Of a stretch of DNA of 64,000 nt, positions 1 to 10,936 are shown in pieces. Numbering within the stretch: position 1 is the stretch's first letter; each line of letters begins with the position of its first letter. A program made the position numbers and the translations under genes. Source of the DNA: Trichomonas vaginalis G3. Taxonomy: Eukaryota > Parabasalia > Trichomonadida > Trichomonadidae. Location: positions 23,776,082 to 23,840,081 of the forward strand of contig NC_067207.1 of NCBI RefSeq assembly GCF_026262505.1, given 5' to 3'. The notes beneath the pieces are model-generated. The model was given only the letters and a program-made list of their open reading frames with translations, ran no database searches and was not told the origin of the DNA.

Positions 1-532
1 TTGAATATGAAACAGTTGAATCTAAATCTGAATTTCCTGAAATAGAGTAGACTGAATTTATCGATGATGCTTGTGAATTAGAAATATTTACATTTCGAAC
101 AATATTTTCACCATGATCATGACCAATTGGTCCTGTATATCCTTGACTTCCAGTGATAGTTGATTCAATTAAGTAATTTTTGTATGATTTATCTTGTGTT
201 GCTTCAATATATGAATGTGGGTATATATAATTTGAGTTAAGGAACATATTGATACTGCAGATTCGATATTGAACAATTTGACCTTTTTCTTGGTAAATGT
301 TGCCACCTTCTGAATCAGAGCCATGATTGGAATTAAAAACACTGTTTGAGATAAGAAGTCGATTGTTGTCGTTATCAGTGAGTTTAATAAGTTGTGTCTT
401 GTGATTTGTAAATAAAACGTCGTGAACATGAAAATTTCCTGTTTTATAAACAAGAACTGTATCTGTTGTATGATCTGTTGGATTATTTCCACTGAAAAAT
501 TGATTCCATAAATCATTTGTCAAGTAATGATT
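1..532 (-). pseudogene. Edge of a surface-type (beta-helix-like) host protein gene
   Basis: On the minus strand one frame is open from a stop at 533-535 to the window edge (about 177 codons). It reads as a polar, Asn/Ser/Asp-rich chain with short segments such as GGNIYQ and NRLLISNSVFNSNHGS. This is the texture of the parallel beta-helix, Pmp-like extracellular proteins expanded in trichomonads. No methionine codon lies at the head of the frame. An ATG near 587 starts a different frame that could encode a signal-like stretch. The 5' end is therefore broken, mis-sequenced or behind an unseen intron. The 115-residue ORF at 169-516 is in another frame and is probably a shadow. The family assignment is inferred from composition only. 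Confidence 0.45.
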
Positions 533-717
533 CTATTCATTAAAAAAGTGTCAAAATATGCCATTTACATGAAATCACAATTTTCATAATATATTAGTCA
601 CTTTTTGATAGCAGGAACGACGATTAAAAAGAATAGTAAAAAGTATCACAACTTTTTTTTAAAAAATTAAGATTAAAAACAAACATTTAAAAATTAAAAT
701 AATAAAATAATGGAATA
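533..717. other. AT-rich intergenic spacer
   Basis: Short spacer between the edge gene and the 3' end of the giant gene. It contains T and A runs and no convincing coding frame or RNA gene. Confidence 0.5.
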
Positions 718-3700
718 TCAGTTAACAAATCTGCAATTGCTTTGACGAGGAGGTTCTTCGGTGTCTGATGCTTGAGATCGTGGTTTGGTGGATGATCTTG
801 TAGATTTATATTCATCTGGATTACTTGTATTGATGTTCTTGATGATTCTGTCAACGTGTGAAAGATCTGCAAGACCGGAGAAGGCCATCATCTGGTTGCG
901 TTCGTTATCATCAATCTCGTCATCGGTAGAAGCATCATCGTCGTCATCTGGACTAACAACATATGATGAAGGACGTAAATTAGCATCTTGATCAATAACT
1001 TTCTTTGATTTCAAGAAGCGGTATCGAGTAAGTCGGATGCTTGTGATCAAACCATCTCCTCTTGGAGTGAAATTATCTTCGTCATCTGAGACATCACCGG
1101 ACCAAACATATGCTGGAGATCCTGGTGCTGTCATCCTGCTACGGCTAGAAAAGCTCTTCTTGGATGGAAATCGCTTACCACTCCTTCTTCCTGTAGTTGA
1201 CTGGAGAGCACCTGAATCGTTAGTGATAAATGATGATGAAATTCCGTTAGTGTCTGTTTGTGATAAGAATGTGGATGTTGGAGGTGCATCCAATTCAACA
1301 AATGTAGAGAAGTGGAACTTTGGTCCTTGTTTGGATGGAGCAATTTCTGATTGTCTGTTGAAACTTTGAACTTTGAGTGATGGAAGTGCTTTCGTTGGTT
1401 CTTTCTGACTCTTGGATTTTCGGACTTTCTTTTGGTTGTTTTGGAAATTGTCATGCTGAGGAGATAAGGGAGGAGTTTGTGGAAGCTCTTCATCATCAGC
1501 TGGATCGTCAAGAACTTCTTGTGAAATTTCAGAGGATTTCTTGTTCTCTTGTTGTGAAATTTGCTTGGTTTGTTTAGTTTGTGGTGATGTTAATGTTGAT
1601 TGACTTGGAGCTAAAACAATAGTAGTGTTGTTATTTTCTGATGTTTTATGACGATGCTTTCGGTGTTTCTTATCTTTGTGGGGTTCTTTGTCATTAACAC
1701 TTTCTGTAGCTGCATCAATTTGTGCTAATTCTTGTTGAGTCAACTGCGATGAATTTTCCTTCTTGTCTTTGTCTTTGGAATCAAATAATACTTTTTGTGG
1801 TTCATTTTGTTTAGAATTATTCTTAGGTTCTGATTTAGGAGTTTCTTTTGTATTATTAATTATTGGAATAGAATCTTTCTTATTATTATTTTCGGTTTCT
1901 TGATGAGGTATTTCTGGTTCTGGATCTGGCTTGGATATTGATTGTGTTGGAGCGGCAACAATAAGAAGAGGACGAGTTTCTTTAGACTTTTGTTTTGGTG
2001 ATTCTTTCGGATTTTCGCTTTGTTCTCGTTCTTGTTGTTGTTTATGTTGTTCTGATTTAAGTTCTTTCTTATTTGGATTAATGTTATTTCGTTCTTGTTC
2101 TTGATCTACTTGTTCGCGAGGATTCTTTCCCATATTGCGAATAAGATTTGTCAGTGAAGTAGCAGGAGGAATGAACTTTGCTGGTTCTTTCTCTTCTTTA
2201 TTTCCTTTATCTATTTCATTAGGTGATTTCTTATCACTTGGCTTGCTTTCTGATTCTTTTACATCATTGTTGATTATATTTTCTTCATTGGGTTTGATAT
2301 CTTCTTTCTTATTATCATCTATTGGTTTCTTGGTGTTATTTTCTGAATGTTCTTCTAAATTATTGGAATAAATTGTTGATTTTTCTTCTTCTTGCTTGTT
2401 TTCTTCTTTTGGTTTATCAGCTGAATGAATTTGATCGTCTTCTTTGTTTTGTTTATTATTTGAAGATTTTTCTGCTGATTCTTCTGAGACTTTCTCTTCT
2501 GGTGTTCGATGTCGACGTTTCTTATGTGAACAAGATGAAACGGAATTTGTTGGATTTTCTTGTTCTTTTGCTTGATCTGTTGTTGAAATGTTTTCTGGTG
2601 TTTTGTCTGAAGATGGAATTGTTTTTTCTTCAGGTCTTGTTGCTTCTTGTGGTTGTGAAGTATTTTCTTGTGGTTTTTCATTGTTATCTTCTTTTGGAGT
2701 GACATTCGAATGATGTCTCTTACGATGTTTTCGTGATGATTCTTCGTTGTTCTTTGGTTTATCTGTGTTGTTCTGTTGTGGAGACTCTTGCGATTTCTCT
2801 GGAGATGCAGGAACTGTATTACTTGGGGTTGTTAATGCAGAGACTTCTTCGCCTGGCAAAACAAGAATTGTTGAGTTGTTTTCTGATTCTGGCGTTTCTT
2901 TTCGATGCTTCCTGTGATGTTTCTTTCCTTCTTTATTCTCTCCTTGATCCTTTTCTGCTTCATTTTGATCTTTATCATTTTCCTTTTTCTCATCAGACTT
3001 TGATAAATCTTTATCCTGTTTTTCTGGAGGTTTCATATCTTCTATGTTTCCATTTTCATCTGTGTTGGTGCTTTCTTTTTCTTTATTCATTAGAGGTTCT
3101 TCAATTTCTTTCTGTTCTGGATATTTATTATTTTGTGGAGAAACAATTCCAACGAGAGCAACAGCAAGAGGTTTCTCATTATTTTGGGAATCATTTTGTT
3201 TTTCTTTCGGAATTTCTTTAGATTCATTTGATTTTTGTTCTTCATCTGGTTTAGAGGTCAATTTGTCTTCTTGCTTGTTGTTAGAAGTTTCCTTTTCTTC
3301 TGGAGGAGAATTCTTTGCAGCCATTGCTTTGATTAAAGAAGATAATGATGTTGGAGGTGGTGTAGATTCCTTCTTCTCTACATTTTGTGGATTTTCAGAT
3401 ATTCTTCTATCTGAAGTATCTTTGTTTTCTGGTTTATCAGATAATTTAGAATTTTCAATTTGTTTTTGTTCTGTTTTTTCAGATTTATCTTGTGTATCAG
3501 ATGGTTTAGATATACCAGAAGGCTCATTTTGATTAATTATTGGGGCTAAAGCTGAAGAAAGAGGCTTGTTTTCTTGGTTTGTTGGAGATGGTGAAGATGA
3601 AACTGGAGATTCTTTATTGTCTGGCTTAGATTCACCTGAGTTTTCTTTCTTTTCTGCGATTTTATCTTGTGGTTTTTCTTGGGTCTGAGAATGTGGTTCG

Positions 3701-6700
3701 TTTTGTGGTTTGGATGCTTCTTTTGGTTGATTTTCTTGTGTCGGTTGTGTTGATGATGTGGTTGATGCGGAAATAAGCCCTGACAATGCAGTTGAAAGTG
3801 GTTTAGAATCTGATGGTTTATCATCTTTTTGTTGTTTCTGTTGTTGTTGTGATTGTGACTGTTGTTGTTCTTTCTCTTGTTGAGGAGATGAAAGATCTTT
3901 GTTAGATGGTGGTTGTGAATTTGTTTCTGGTTGATGTTGTGATGGAGATGAAGTATTTGCTGATTGTGATGTTGTTGATTTTTCTTGTGATTGATCTGTT
4001 GGTGATGAAACAATACCAGCAAGAAGATTAGATAAAGGTTTTGATGATTCATCATCTTGTTTCTGTTGATTCGGTTGTGATTGTTGTGATGATAATTGTG
4101 ATGATGATTGTGATTGAAGTTGTGGTTGTTGTTGTGGTTGTGAAGTTTTCTGTTCTTGTTGAGATTTATCTAATTCTTTAGCTTTTTCTTCGTGTTTATC
4201 TTGGTGAAGATTTTCTTGATTATTCGGTGTTGTTGATGATGTTGGATGTAATTGTTTATTATCTTCTTCGTGTTGTGGTTGATCTTGATTTTGTTGATTT
4301 TGTTCTGGTTGTGATTGTTGTTGTGGTGATTGTTGTGAAGATTTTGGATTTGAAAGTGAATTCGAAATGAGACCTGTAAGAGAAACAAGTTGTTGCTCTC
4401 CTTTCTGTTGATGAGATTGTGTTGAATTTGGCTGATTATTATCAGGTTTTTGTTGTAATTGATCATTCTTTTGTGGTTCTTGGTCAGATGGAGTCTTTTG
4501 ATCTTTAGTTGAATCAGGTTGCGATTGTTGTTGTGGCTGGGAATTAGAGCCAGAGAGAAGGCCACTAAGTGAAGTGGATGGTTTATCTTGTTTATTATCA
4601 TTTTCTTGATTTGGTGTTGATGGTTGTGTCGATTCTTTGTTTGTATCATCTTTTGTTGATGGTTGTGTTGGTGTTGATTGATTTGGTTGAGAATTGTTGA
4701 AATCTCGTGATTCTGTTGCAGATGGATTTGCAACTGAATTTGCCAACAAAGAAGTAAGAGATTCTGGTTTTGAATCTTGCTGCTGTTGGACTGGTTGAGA
4801 TTCATTTTGCGATGATTTCTGTTGAGATGTTGCTGATTTCTCTTGATTCTGAGAAGAAATTTGTGTATTTGAATTATTTTTATTTTGTTGCTTATCCTTT
4901 TCTCCTTCTTTTTGTTGTTGAGAAACAACTCCAGCCAATAATCCACTGAGAGGTTTTGATTCGTTATCTTGTTTCTCTTGTGGATTTTGTTGCTTCTCAT
5001 TTTCTTTAATTTCTTTATTAGGTTCTTGATGCTGTTCTGTTTTTTCTTGATTAGATTCTGGAGTTGATTTATCTGATGGCTGTTGTGAATTAACAATTGG
5101 AGATAACACCGAAGAAAGGGGTTTATTTTCCTGACTTTCATTTGGTTTATTATCAGAATTCTGCTTTTGTTCATCAATTTTCTGTTCTTGCTTCTTTTCG
5201 TCTTGATTATTTGATTGCTCTTTATTCATTTCTTTTTGTGAAGAGATATCTTTGTTATCTGCATTCTCTTGCTGTTGGTTCTGTGATGTTGGAGATTGTG
5301 TTGCAGCAATAACTCCAGCTAATGCTGCTGAAAGAGGTTTTGAACTATCAACATTTTCTTTGTTAGATTTAGCATCTTGATTTTGTTCTGATTTGGTTTC
5401 TCCTGATTTTGGTGAATCATTTGTTGAAGCTTTGTCTTGAGAAACTTGTTTATTCTGTGAAGGTGATGACTCAACTCCTGCCATAGCCGAAGAAAGATGT
5501 TTGGAATCATTATTATCTTTAATTTCATTTAGTTCTTCTTGAGATTCTGATTCTGTTGGAACATTTGAATTAGAATCTCCTGGTTGATGGTGATGATGCT
5601 TACGATGATGCTTTTGTGGTGACTTTTGTTCAGAAGGTATTGATTCTTTGTTTTCATTATTTTGTGGATTTTCTTTGTTTTCTTGTGGTTTTGCAAGTGA
5701 TTCAGCAATAACTCCACTGAGTGTTGGAGTTGATGAAGTTTTATCTGATTCTTTGCTTTGTTCTGGAGAATTTTGTTTAGATTCTTCATTTTGTTTCTGT
5801 TGTGGAGAATCTTGTTTTTCAGTTGGTTGAGGTGAAACAATTCCTGAAAGAGCTGAAGCTAATGGTTTAGATTTATCATTTGGCTGTTCATTAGATTGTT
5901 CCTTATTTTGTTGTGGAGAAGATGAAATATCTTTGTTTTCTGGATTTTGTTGTTGATTGTTATTTATTGGTTTTGATTCTGATTGTGGCTGATTAAGAGT
6001 CTGAGTTTGTGAAGGAGATTGTGTAGCTGCAATAACTCCAGATAATACTGCAGAAAGAGGTTTAGAATCATCAGCATTTTCTTGTTTTGGTGCCTGATTT
6101 TGGTAAGAATCTGAAGGTTTGGCTGATGAATCATTCTGAGACTTATCTTGTGGTTTTTCTTGGGTCTGAGAATGTGGTTCGTTTTGTGGTTTGGATGCTT
6201 CTTTTGGTTGATTTTCTTGTGTCGGTTGTGTTGATGATGTGGTTGATGCTGTTGCGGAAATAAGTCCGGTTAATGCAGTTGAAAGTGGTTTAGAATCTGA
6301 TGGTTTATCATCTTTTTGTTGTTTCTGTTGTTGTTGTGATTGTGACTGTTGTTGTTCTTTCTCTTGTTGAGGAGATGAAAGATCTTTGTTAGATGGTGGT
6401 TGTGAATTTGTTTCTGGTTGATGTTGTGATGGAGATGAAGTATTTGCTGATTGTGATGTTGTTGATTTTTCTTGTGATTGATCTGTTGGTGATGAAACAA
6501 TACCAGCAAGAAGATTAGATAAAGGTTTTGATGATTCATCATCTTGTTTCTGTTGATTCGGTTGTGATTGTTGTGATGATAATTGTGATGATGATTGTGA
6601 TTGAAGTTGTGGTTGTTGTTGTGGTTGTGAAGTTTTCTGTTCTTGTTGAGATTTATCTAATTCTTTAGCTTTTTCTTCGTGTTGATCTTGTTGAAGATTT

Positions 6701-9700
6701 TCTTGATTATTCGGTGTTGTTGATGATGTTGGATGTAATTGTTTATTATCTTCTTCGTGTTGTGGTTGATCTTGAATTTGTTGATTTACTTCTGGTTGGA
6801 ATTGTTGTTGTGGTGATTGTTGTGAAGATTTTGGATTTGAAAGTGAATTTGATATAAGACCTGTAAGAGAAACAGGTTGTTGCTCTCCTTTCTGTTGATG
6901 AGGTTGTGATGAATTTGGCTGATTACTTTGTTGTAATTCTTTAGAATGATTTTGTTCTTCTGATAATGGTTTTTGTGCTTTAGATGAATCAGCTTGAGGC
7001 TGTTGTTGAGGCTGGGAATTAGAGCCAGAGAGAAGGCCACTAAGTGAAGTGGATGGTTTATCTTGTTTATTATCATTTTCTTGATTTGGTGTTGATGGTT
7101 GTGTTGATTCTTTATTTGTATCATCTTTTGTGGATGGTTGTGTTGGTGTTGATTGATTTGGTTGGGAATTGTTGAAATCTCGTGATTCTGTTGCAGATGG
7201 ATTTGCAACTGAATTTGCCAACAAAGAAGTAGGAGATTCTGGTTTTGAATCTTGTTGATTTTCTTTAGGAGATTGCTCTTGTGGTTTCTCTCCATCAGTT
7301 TGTTTTTCTTGATTTGGAGTATTCGATTTTGGTTTCTGCGAATCTTTATTTTGTTCAGAAACAACATTGTTTAATAATCCACATAATGGTTTTGTTTCAT
7401 TATTCTGAGATGATTGCTGTGGATTTTGATTTTCATCATTATGTTTTGATTCTTCTGTTTGATGTTTGTCATCTTCATCAATCTTTGATGGTTCAGAAAC
7501 AGCACTTGTAAGAAGTTCACTAAATGGTTTAGATTCATTGATTTGATTATTTTGTTGTTCTTCTACATTATTTTGATTAGATTCATTTTCTTTTTGAGGA
7601 TTATCATCAACAACTGAATTCAATAGATTCGACAACATACTTGTAGAAACACTATCATCTTTCTTAGCTTCATCTGGTGATTTATTGTTTCTTTCTTCTG
7701 TAGAATTGTTCGCATGCTTTTCGTCATCAGTTTTAATTTGTGATTTATCATCTCTCTTCGCTTCTTCTGGTAATTTATTATTTGATAATTTCTCATCTTT
7801 ATTTGTTTCATCTGGAGATTTGTTTGCTTGCTTTTCATTTTCATCTTTCTTTGTTTCTTCTGGAGATTGTGTTGCTGCAATCATTCCTGCTAATGCTGCA
7901 GAAAGAGGTTTAGAATCATCAGCATTAGATTTTTCAACAGGTTTTTGTTCTGTTTTGTTTTCTCCTGGTTTAGAATCACTAACATTATTTTGTGTTTTAT
8001 CAGCTTTCTTTGTTTCTTGATTTTGCTGTATATTTGGTGAAGGTTTAGGTGATTCTGCAATTGCTTCGAAAGAAGGATCAATTGGTTTGTTCTTTTCAGG
8101 AGAAAGTTGTTTAATAGGTGAAGAAGAAGCAGAACTAAGAGAAGAAATAGGAGCAATTGATGTAGAAGATCTTGAAATTGCTCTGTTAATTCCATCTTTC
8201 TTCATACTTAATAATGAAATTGGAGCTTGAGTTTCTTCAATAACTTGTTGCTCTTCTTTCTGTGGAGAAGACTTGTTCGAAATGTTGCTGAATCCTTGTA
8301 TTGGAGGAACTTTCATTGGAGATTTAGGAGAACGAGCTGAAGAAATTTGTCTTTGTGATCTATCAGTAGGACTCATTTCATTGCTTTTCTCTTTGTTAAA
8401 TAATCCTGTTAATGAAGGAACAACTGGTTTTGATGGTGTTGAAGCTTTCCTAGGTTCATTATTTTTCTCTCTTGGTGTTTCTTCATTATTCTTTTTCTCT
8501 TCATTATTTCTTGGTGTCCTTTCTTTCTCATCTTGTAATTTGTCATCATTTTGTGGTTTAACTTCATTATTTTGTTTAACCTCGTTTTGTGGTCTATCTT
8601 GATTATTCCGTTTAACTTCATTTTGAGATTTATCTTCATTTTGTGGTTTATCTTCATTATTTTGTTTAATTTCATTTTGAGATTTAATTTCATCTTGTTG
8701 TTTATCTTCATTTTCTGGTTTAATTTCAGTATTTTGTTCAACTTCATTTTGTGTTTTATCTCCAATTTGTGGTTTATCTTGATTATTTTGTTTAACTTCA
8801 TTTTGTGGTTTATTATCATTTTGAGATTTATCTTCATTTTCAATATTATTTTGATTATTGATTTTTTGGTCATTTCTTGGTGTTAAGTTATTGTTTTTAT
8901 CTTTTCTTGGAGTTGAATTTGTTTCTTGGTTGTTATTAATATTCTTGGAAGTATTATGAGGAGATTTTTCAGGTCTTGGAGTTTCTTTTTGTTGATCACT
9001 ATTATTATTCTTTTCTTCTTCATTTTGTTGATCAGATTTAGGAGAAATGATTGGGAATATTCCTTTATCATTACTAACTCTTTGTCTTCGTCTCTTCTTT
9101 GTTGATCTTGTTGAGTTTGGAGCACTCCCTTCTCCACTATTTTCTTTACTTTTCCTTGGAGTGTTTTCTTCTTCATCTTCATCAACTTTGATAAGCGGAG
9201 TTTTGTTTTCTCCATTTGCTTTATCCAAAACATTCAAGACATTCTCGAATCTCTCTTTAGTTGAGAAATGTAATTCATCGTCATTTGCTTCATCAAGTCC
9301 GATTTTATCTGATTGCAAAGCATCATCAGTTCTAAAGCTTCTTGAATTATCGTTGTCGCCTTTTGTTTGTTCGTTCTCTTTGTTAACGAGCTGTTGAACA
9401 GGAGGTTTCTTTCCAAGTGGTGAATATCCTTTTGTAATGACACTTTTTCTTGAAGAAGGAGTTTTCGGTTCCTCTTTTTCATCTTCTTCATCATCTGATA
9501 TTGATGATGATTCTTCGATGTAGAATTCTTGTGGTGATGTAAGTAATGAACTATCCACTGGCTTTTGTTGGATTTTTTGTGATTCTTGTTTCTGATTTGG
9601 AACTTTTTCTTCATTTTCATCATCATTTTTAATTGCAGGCTTTCTAGAACTACATGGCTTGTCACTATGTTGTGATAAATCAGGTATTTCGCTGATTTCT

Positions 9701-10776
9701 TGTGGAGATACTTCGGTTGAATTATCTGGAGGTGAATGATTTTCTGAAAATATTTCTTGTTTATTACCACTAGACTTAGATCTAACAGGTGTATATACTG
9801 GATCTGGTTTATAACTTGATGGTCGACTAGATTTGTTAGATCTACTTGAATTTGCAGCTGAAGGTGAACCTTTTGTATTGTTATTATTAGTAACTTCGTT
9901 ATCATTTGGTAATGGAAGAAGAATATCCTGGTTAATTGAATCATCTTTATGATCATTCTTCTTATTTTCAATTTCTGACATAGTAAACCCTTCATTCTCC
10001 GATTCTGGATGTTTCTTATATTGATCAGTTGGATCAACCTCTGTTTGGGGAGCTTTCTTCGAAGGAGATTTAGTTTTCTTAGTTTGAGTTCCATTTGATT
10101 GTAAAACAGGTAAACCTTGATTAGTGCTGTTTGTTGTATATATTTCGATATTTGGTTGCTCAATTGGTTCGTCATATCCAAGTCGAATTTCCCCTTCATT
10201 ATATTCGAAAGCAATCTTATTCGGCTTGTTAGTATGCTTTGGTAGTTTAGTAGTTCTGATGGGTGTAAATGTATCTCCTTTGGATGGAGTAGATTCGTTA
10301 GATGCGTTACCTCGAGTAACCTTCAATCGTGGTGGAGAATTACCTCGGCTATTGCCTTTGTTAATCTTTGGTTTATTTTGAGTTAGAAAAACTCTCGAAG
10401 AAAGGCCAGATTCATTCAAATTTCCAAGTTCACATTCAAATGGAGGTCGTTTTTGCATTTTCTTACGAGTAGCTGTTTCCCGTGCCTGAAATTCTGCTGT
10501 GGAAATCTCTTTTGATTTAGGTGATTTTGGTGAAAGTAGTAAATTTGAATCAAACTTCTCATTTCCAATCAAGCTATATAAATAATTTGCCTTTTGAATC
10601 GCGTTAATCTTTTCGGCTTGTGCGGTAGTTCGATAATTTTCAATATGTTGTGTAATATCAGTGGTATTTGTTATATCAGATTGAATTGCGTTTAATCTTT
10701 GTATATGCCTTGAATAGGCCCTCTCTTGCTGCCTTAACTCAAGCTGCGTGTTAAGAGCGTGATCGGGCCTTCTCAT
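718..10776 (-). CDS. Giant low-complexity Q/N/S/K-rich protein, 3,352 residues
   Basis: A single open frame of more than 10 kb. The open frame extends to 10794, but the first ATG is at 10774-10776, giving MRRPDHALN. The protein is almost wholly predicted disordered, with Gln, Asn, Ser, Lys, Glu and Pro dominating. Two short motifs recur. One is a hydrophobic patch of the type KPLSxxLxGxx (for example KPLSAALAGVIAATQSP), seen about 28 times by eye and spaced roughly 50-120 residues. The other is a basic cluster of the type KHRKHRH, seen about five times in the C-terminal third. The N-terminal 230 residues and the C-terminal 200 residues (acidic DDDD run, DLSHVDRII) are less repetitive. A block of about 370 residues is present twice. 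No signal peptide, membrane segment or catalytic domain is visible. I do not recognise a family; a scaffold or cytoskeleton-associated protein is possible but unproven. Length and lack of stops make a real gene very likely. Confidence 0.85.
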   Translation of the reverse strand: MRRPDHALNTQLELRQQERAYSRHIQRLNAIQSDITNTTDITQHIENYRTTAQAEKINAIQKANYLYSLIGNEKFDSNLLLSPKSPKSKEISTAEFQARETATRKKMQKRPPFECELGNLNESGLSSRVFLTQNKPKINKGNSRGNSPPRLKVTRGNASNESTPSKGDTFTPIRTTKLPKHTNKPNKIAFEYNEGEIRLGYDEPIEQPNIEIYTTNSTNQGLPVLQSNGTQTKKTKSPSKKAPQTEVDPTDQYKKHPESENEGFTMSEIENKKNDHKDDSINQDILLPLPNDNEVTNNNNTKGSPSAANSSRSNKSSRPSSYKPDPVYTPVRSKSSGNKQEIFSENHSPPDNSTEVSPQEISEIPDLSQHSDKPCSSRKPAIKNDDENEEKVPNQKQESQKIQQKPVDSSLLTSPQEFYIEESSSISDDEEDEKEEPKTPSSRKSVITKGYSPLGKKPPVQQLVNKENEQTKGDNDNSRSFRTDDALQSDKIGLDEANDDELHFSTKERFENVLNVLDKANGENKTPLIKVDEDEEENTPRKSKENSGEGSAPNSTRSTKKRRRQRVSNDKGIFPIISPKSDQQNEEEKNNNSDQQKETPRPEKSPHNTSKNINNNQETNSTPRKDKNNNLTPRNDQKINNQNNIENEDKSQNDNKPQNEVKQNNQDKPQIGDKTQNEVEQNTEIKPENEDKQQDEIKSQNEIKQNNEDKPQNEDKSQNEVKRNNQDRPQNEVKQNNEVKPQNDDKLQDEKERTPRNNEEKKNNEETPREKNNEPRKASTPSKPVVPSLTGLFNKEKSNEMSPTDRSQRQISSARSPKSPMKVPPIQGFSNISNKSSPQKEEQQVIEETQAPISLLSMKKDGINRAISRSSTSIAPISSLSSASSSPIKQLSPEKNKPIDPSFEAIAESPKPSPNIQQNQETKKADKTQNNVSDSKPGENKTEQKPVEKSNADDSKPLSAALAGMIAATQSPEETKKDENEKQANKSPDETNKDEKLSNNKLPEEAKRDDKSQIKTDDEKHANNSTEERNNKSPDEAKKDDSVSTSMLSNLLNSVVDDNPQKENESNQNNVEEQQNNQINESKPFSELLTSAVSEPSKIDEDDKHQTEESKHNDENQNPQQSSQNNETKPLCGLLNNVVSEQNKDSQKPKSNTPNQEKQTDGEKPQEQSPKENQQDSKPESPTSLLANSVANPSATESRDFNNSQPNQSTPTQPSTKDDTNKESTQPSTPNQENDNKQDKPSTSLSGLLSGSNSQPQQQPQADSSKAQKPLSEEQNHSKELQQSNQPNSSQPHQQKGEQQPVSLTGLISNSLSNPKSSQQSPQQQFQPEVNQQIQDQPQHEEDNKQLHPTSSTTPNNQENLQQDQHEEKAKELDKSQQEQKTSQPQQQPQLQSQSSSQLSSQQSQPNQQKQDDESSKPLSNLLAGIVSSPTDQSQEKSTTSQSANTSSPSQHQPETNSQPPSNKDLSSPQQEKEQQQSQSQQQQKQQKDDKPSDSKPLSTALTGLISATASTTSSTQPTQENQPKEASKPQNEPHSQTQEKPQDKSQNDSSAKPSDSYQNQAPKQENADDSKPLSAVLSGVIAATQSPSQTQTLNQPQSESKPINNNQQQNPENKDISSSPQQNKEQSNEQPNDKSKPLASALSGIVSPQPTEKQDSPQQKQNEESKQNSPEQSKESDKTSSTPTLSGVIAESLAKPQENKENPQNNENKESIPSEQKSPQKHHRKHHHHQPGDSNSNVPTESESQEELNEIKDNNDSKHLSSAMAGVESSPSQNKQVSQDKASTNDSPKSGETKSEQNQDAKSNKENVDSSKPLSAALAGVIAATQSPTSQNQQQENADNKDISSQKEMNKEQSNNQDEKKQEQKIDEQKQNSDNKPNESQENKPLSSVLSPIVNSQQPSDKSTPESNQEKTEQHQEPNKEIKENEKQQNPQEKQDNESKPLSGLLAGVVSQQQKEGEKDKQQNKNNSNTQISSQNQEKSATSQQKSSQNESQPVQQQQDSKPESLTSLLANSVANPSATESRDFNNSQPNQSTPTQPSTKDDTNKESTQPSTPNQENDNKQDKPSTSLSGLLSGSNSQPQQQSQPDSTKDQKTPSDQEPQKNDQLQQKPDNNQPNSTQSHQQKGEQQLVSLTGLISNSLSNPKSSQQSPQQQSQPEQNQQNQDQPQHEEDNKQLHPTSSTTPNNQENLHQDKHEEKAKELDKSQQEQKTSQPQQQPQLQSQSSSQLSSQQSQPNQQKQDDESSKPLSNLLAGIVSSPTDQSQEKSTTSQSANTSSPSQHQPETNSQPPSNKDLSSPQQEKEQQQSQSQQQQKQQKDDKPSDSKPLSTALSGLISASTTSSTQPTQENQPKEASKPQNEPHSQTQEKPQDKIAEKKENSGESKPDNKESPVSSSPSPTNQENKPLSSALAPIINQNEPSGISKPSDTQDKSEKTEQKQIENSKLSDKPENKDTSDRRISENPQNVEKKESTPPPTSLSSLIKAMAAKNSPPEEKETSNNKQEDKLTSKPDEEQKSNESKEIPKEKQNDSQNNEKPLAVALVGIVSPQNNKYPEQKEIEEPLMNKEKESTNTDENGNIEDMKPPEKQDKDLSKSDEKKENDKDQNEAEKDQGENKEGKKHHRKHRKETPESENNSTILVLPGEEVSALTTPSNTVPASPEKSQESPQQNNTDKPKNNEESSRKHRKRHHSNVTPKEDNNEKPQENTSQPQEATRPEEKTIPSSDKTPENISTTDQAKEQENPTNSVSSCSHKKRRHRTPEEKVSEESAEKSSNNKQNKEDDQIHSADKPKEENKQEEEKSTIYSNNLEEHSENNTKKPIDDNKKEDIKPNEENIINNDVKESESKPSDKKSPNEIDKGNKEEKEPAKFIPPATSLTNLIRNMGKNPREQVDQEQERNNINPNKKELKSEQHKQQQEREQSENPKESPKQKSKETRPLLIVAAPTQSISKPDPEPEIPHQETENNNKKDSIPIINNTKETPKSEPKNNSKQNEPQKVLFDSKDKDKKENSSQLTQQELAQIDAATESVNDKEPHKDKKHRKHRHKTSENNNTTIVLAPSQSTLTSPQTKQTKQISQQENKKSSEISQEVLDDPADDEELPQTPPLSPQHDNFQNNQKKVRKSKSQKEPTKALPSLKVQSFNRQSEIAPSKQGPKFHFSTFVELDAPPTSTFLSQTDTNGISSSFITNDSGALQSTTGRRSGKRFPSKKSFSSRSRMTAPGSPAYVWSGDVSDDEDNFTPRGDGLITSIRLTRYRFLKSKKVIDQDANLRPSSYVVSPDDDDDASTDDEIDDNERNQMMAFSGLADLSHVDRIIKNINTSNPDEYKSTRSSTKPRSQASDTEEPPRQSNCRFVN
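3662..4785. repeat. Internal duplication in the giant gene, copy 1
   Basis: About 1.1 kb that is near-identical to 6143-7258. The offset is 2,481 bp at one end and 2,475 bp at the other, both multiples of three, so the reading frame is kept. It encodes about 370 residues with five of the recurring hydrophobic motifs. Confidence 0.85.
6143..7258. repeat. Internal duplication in the giant gene, copy 2
   Basis: Second copy of the in-frame coding duplication described at 3662-4785. Long stretches (for example around 6390-6560) are identical by eye to 3910-4080. Confidence 0.85.
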
Positions 10777-10936
10777 AACGTAGTCTTTATACAAAAAAAA
10801 TTTTTTTCAATAGTTGATGGAGAAAATTCTTGTACTTCCAATACTATGACTGTTTTGCATAGAATTAAGATTTTTCAATGTAAAATAAATGTTATTTTAT
10901 GTTATTTAATCAATTCATAAGGTAAAAAAGGGGGTT

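Noticed and set aside
785-10381. Many plus- and minus-strand ORFs of 60-330 codons inside the giant gene
   Set aside because: They are shadows of the 3,352-residue frame; their Leu/Phe/Ser or Asn/His/Ile/Lys compositions are what the other frames of Q/N/K/S-rich codons produce.
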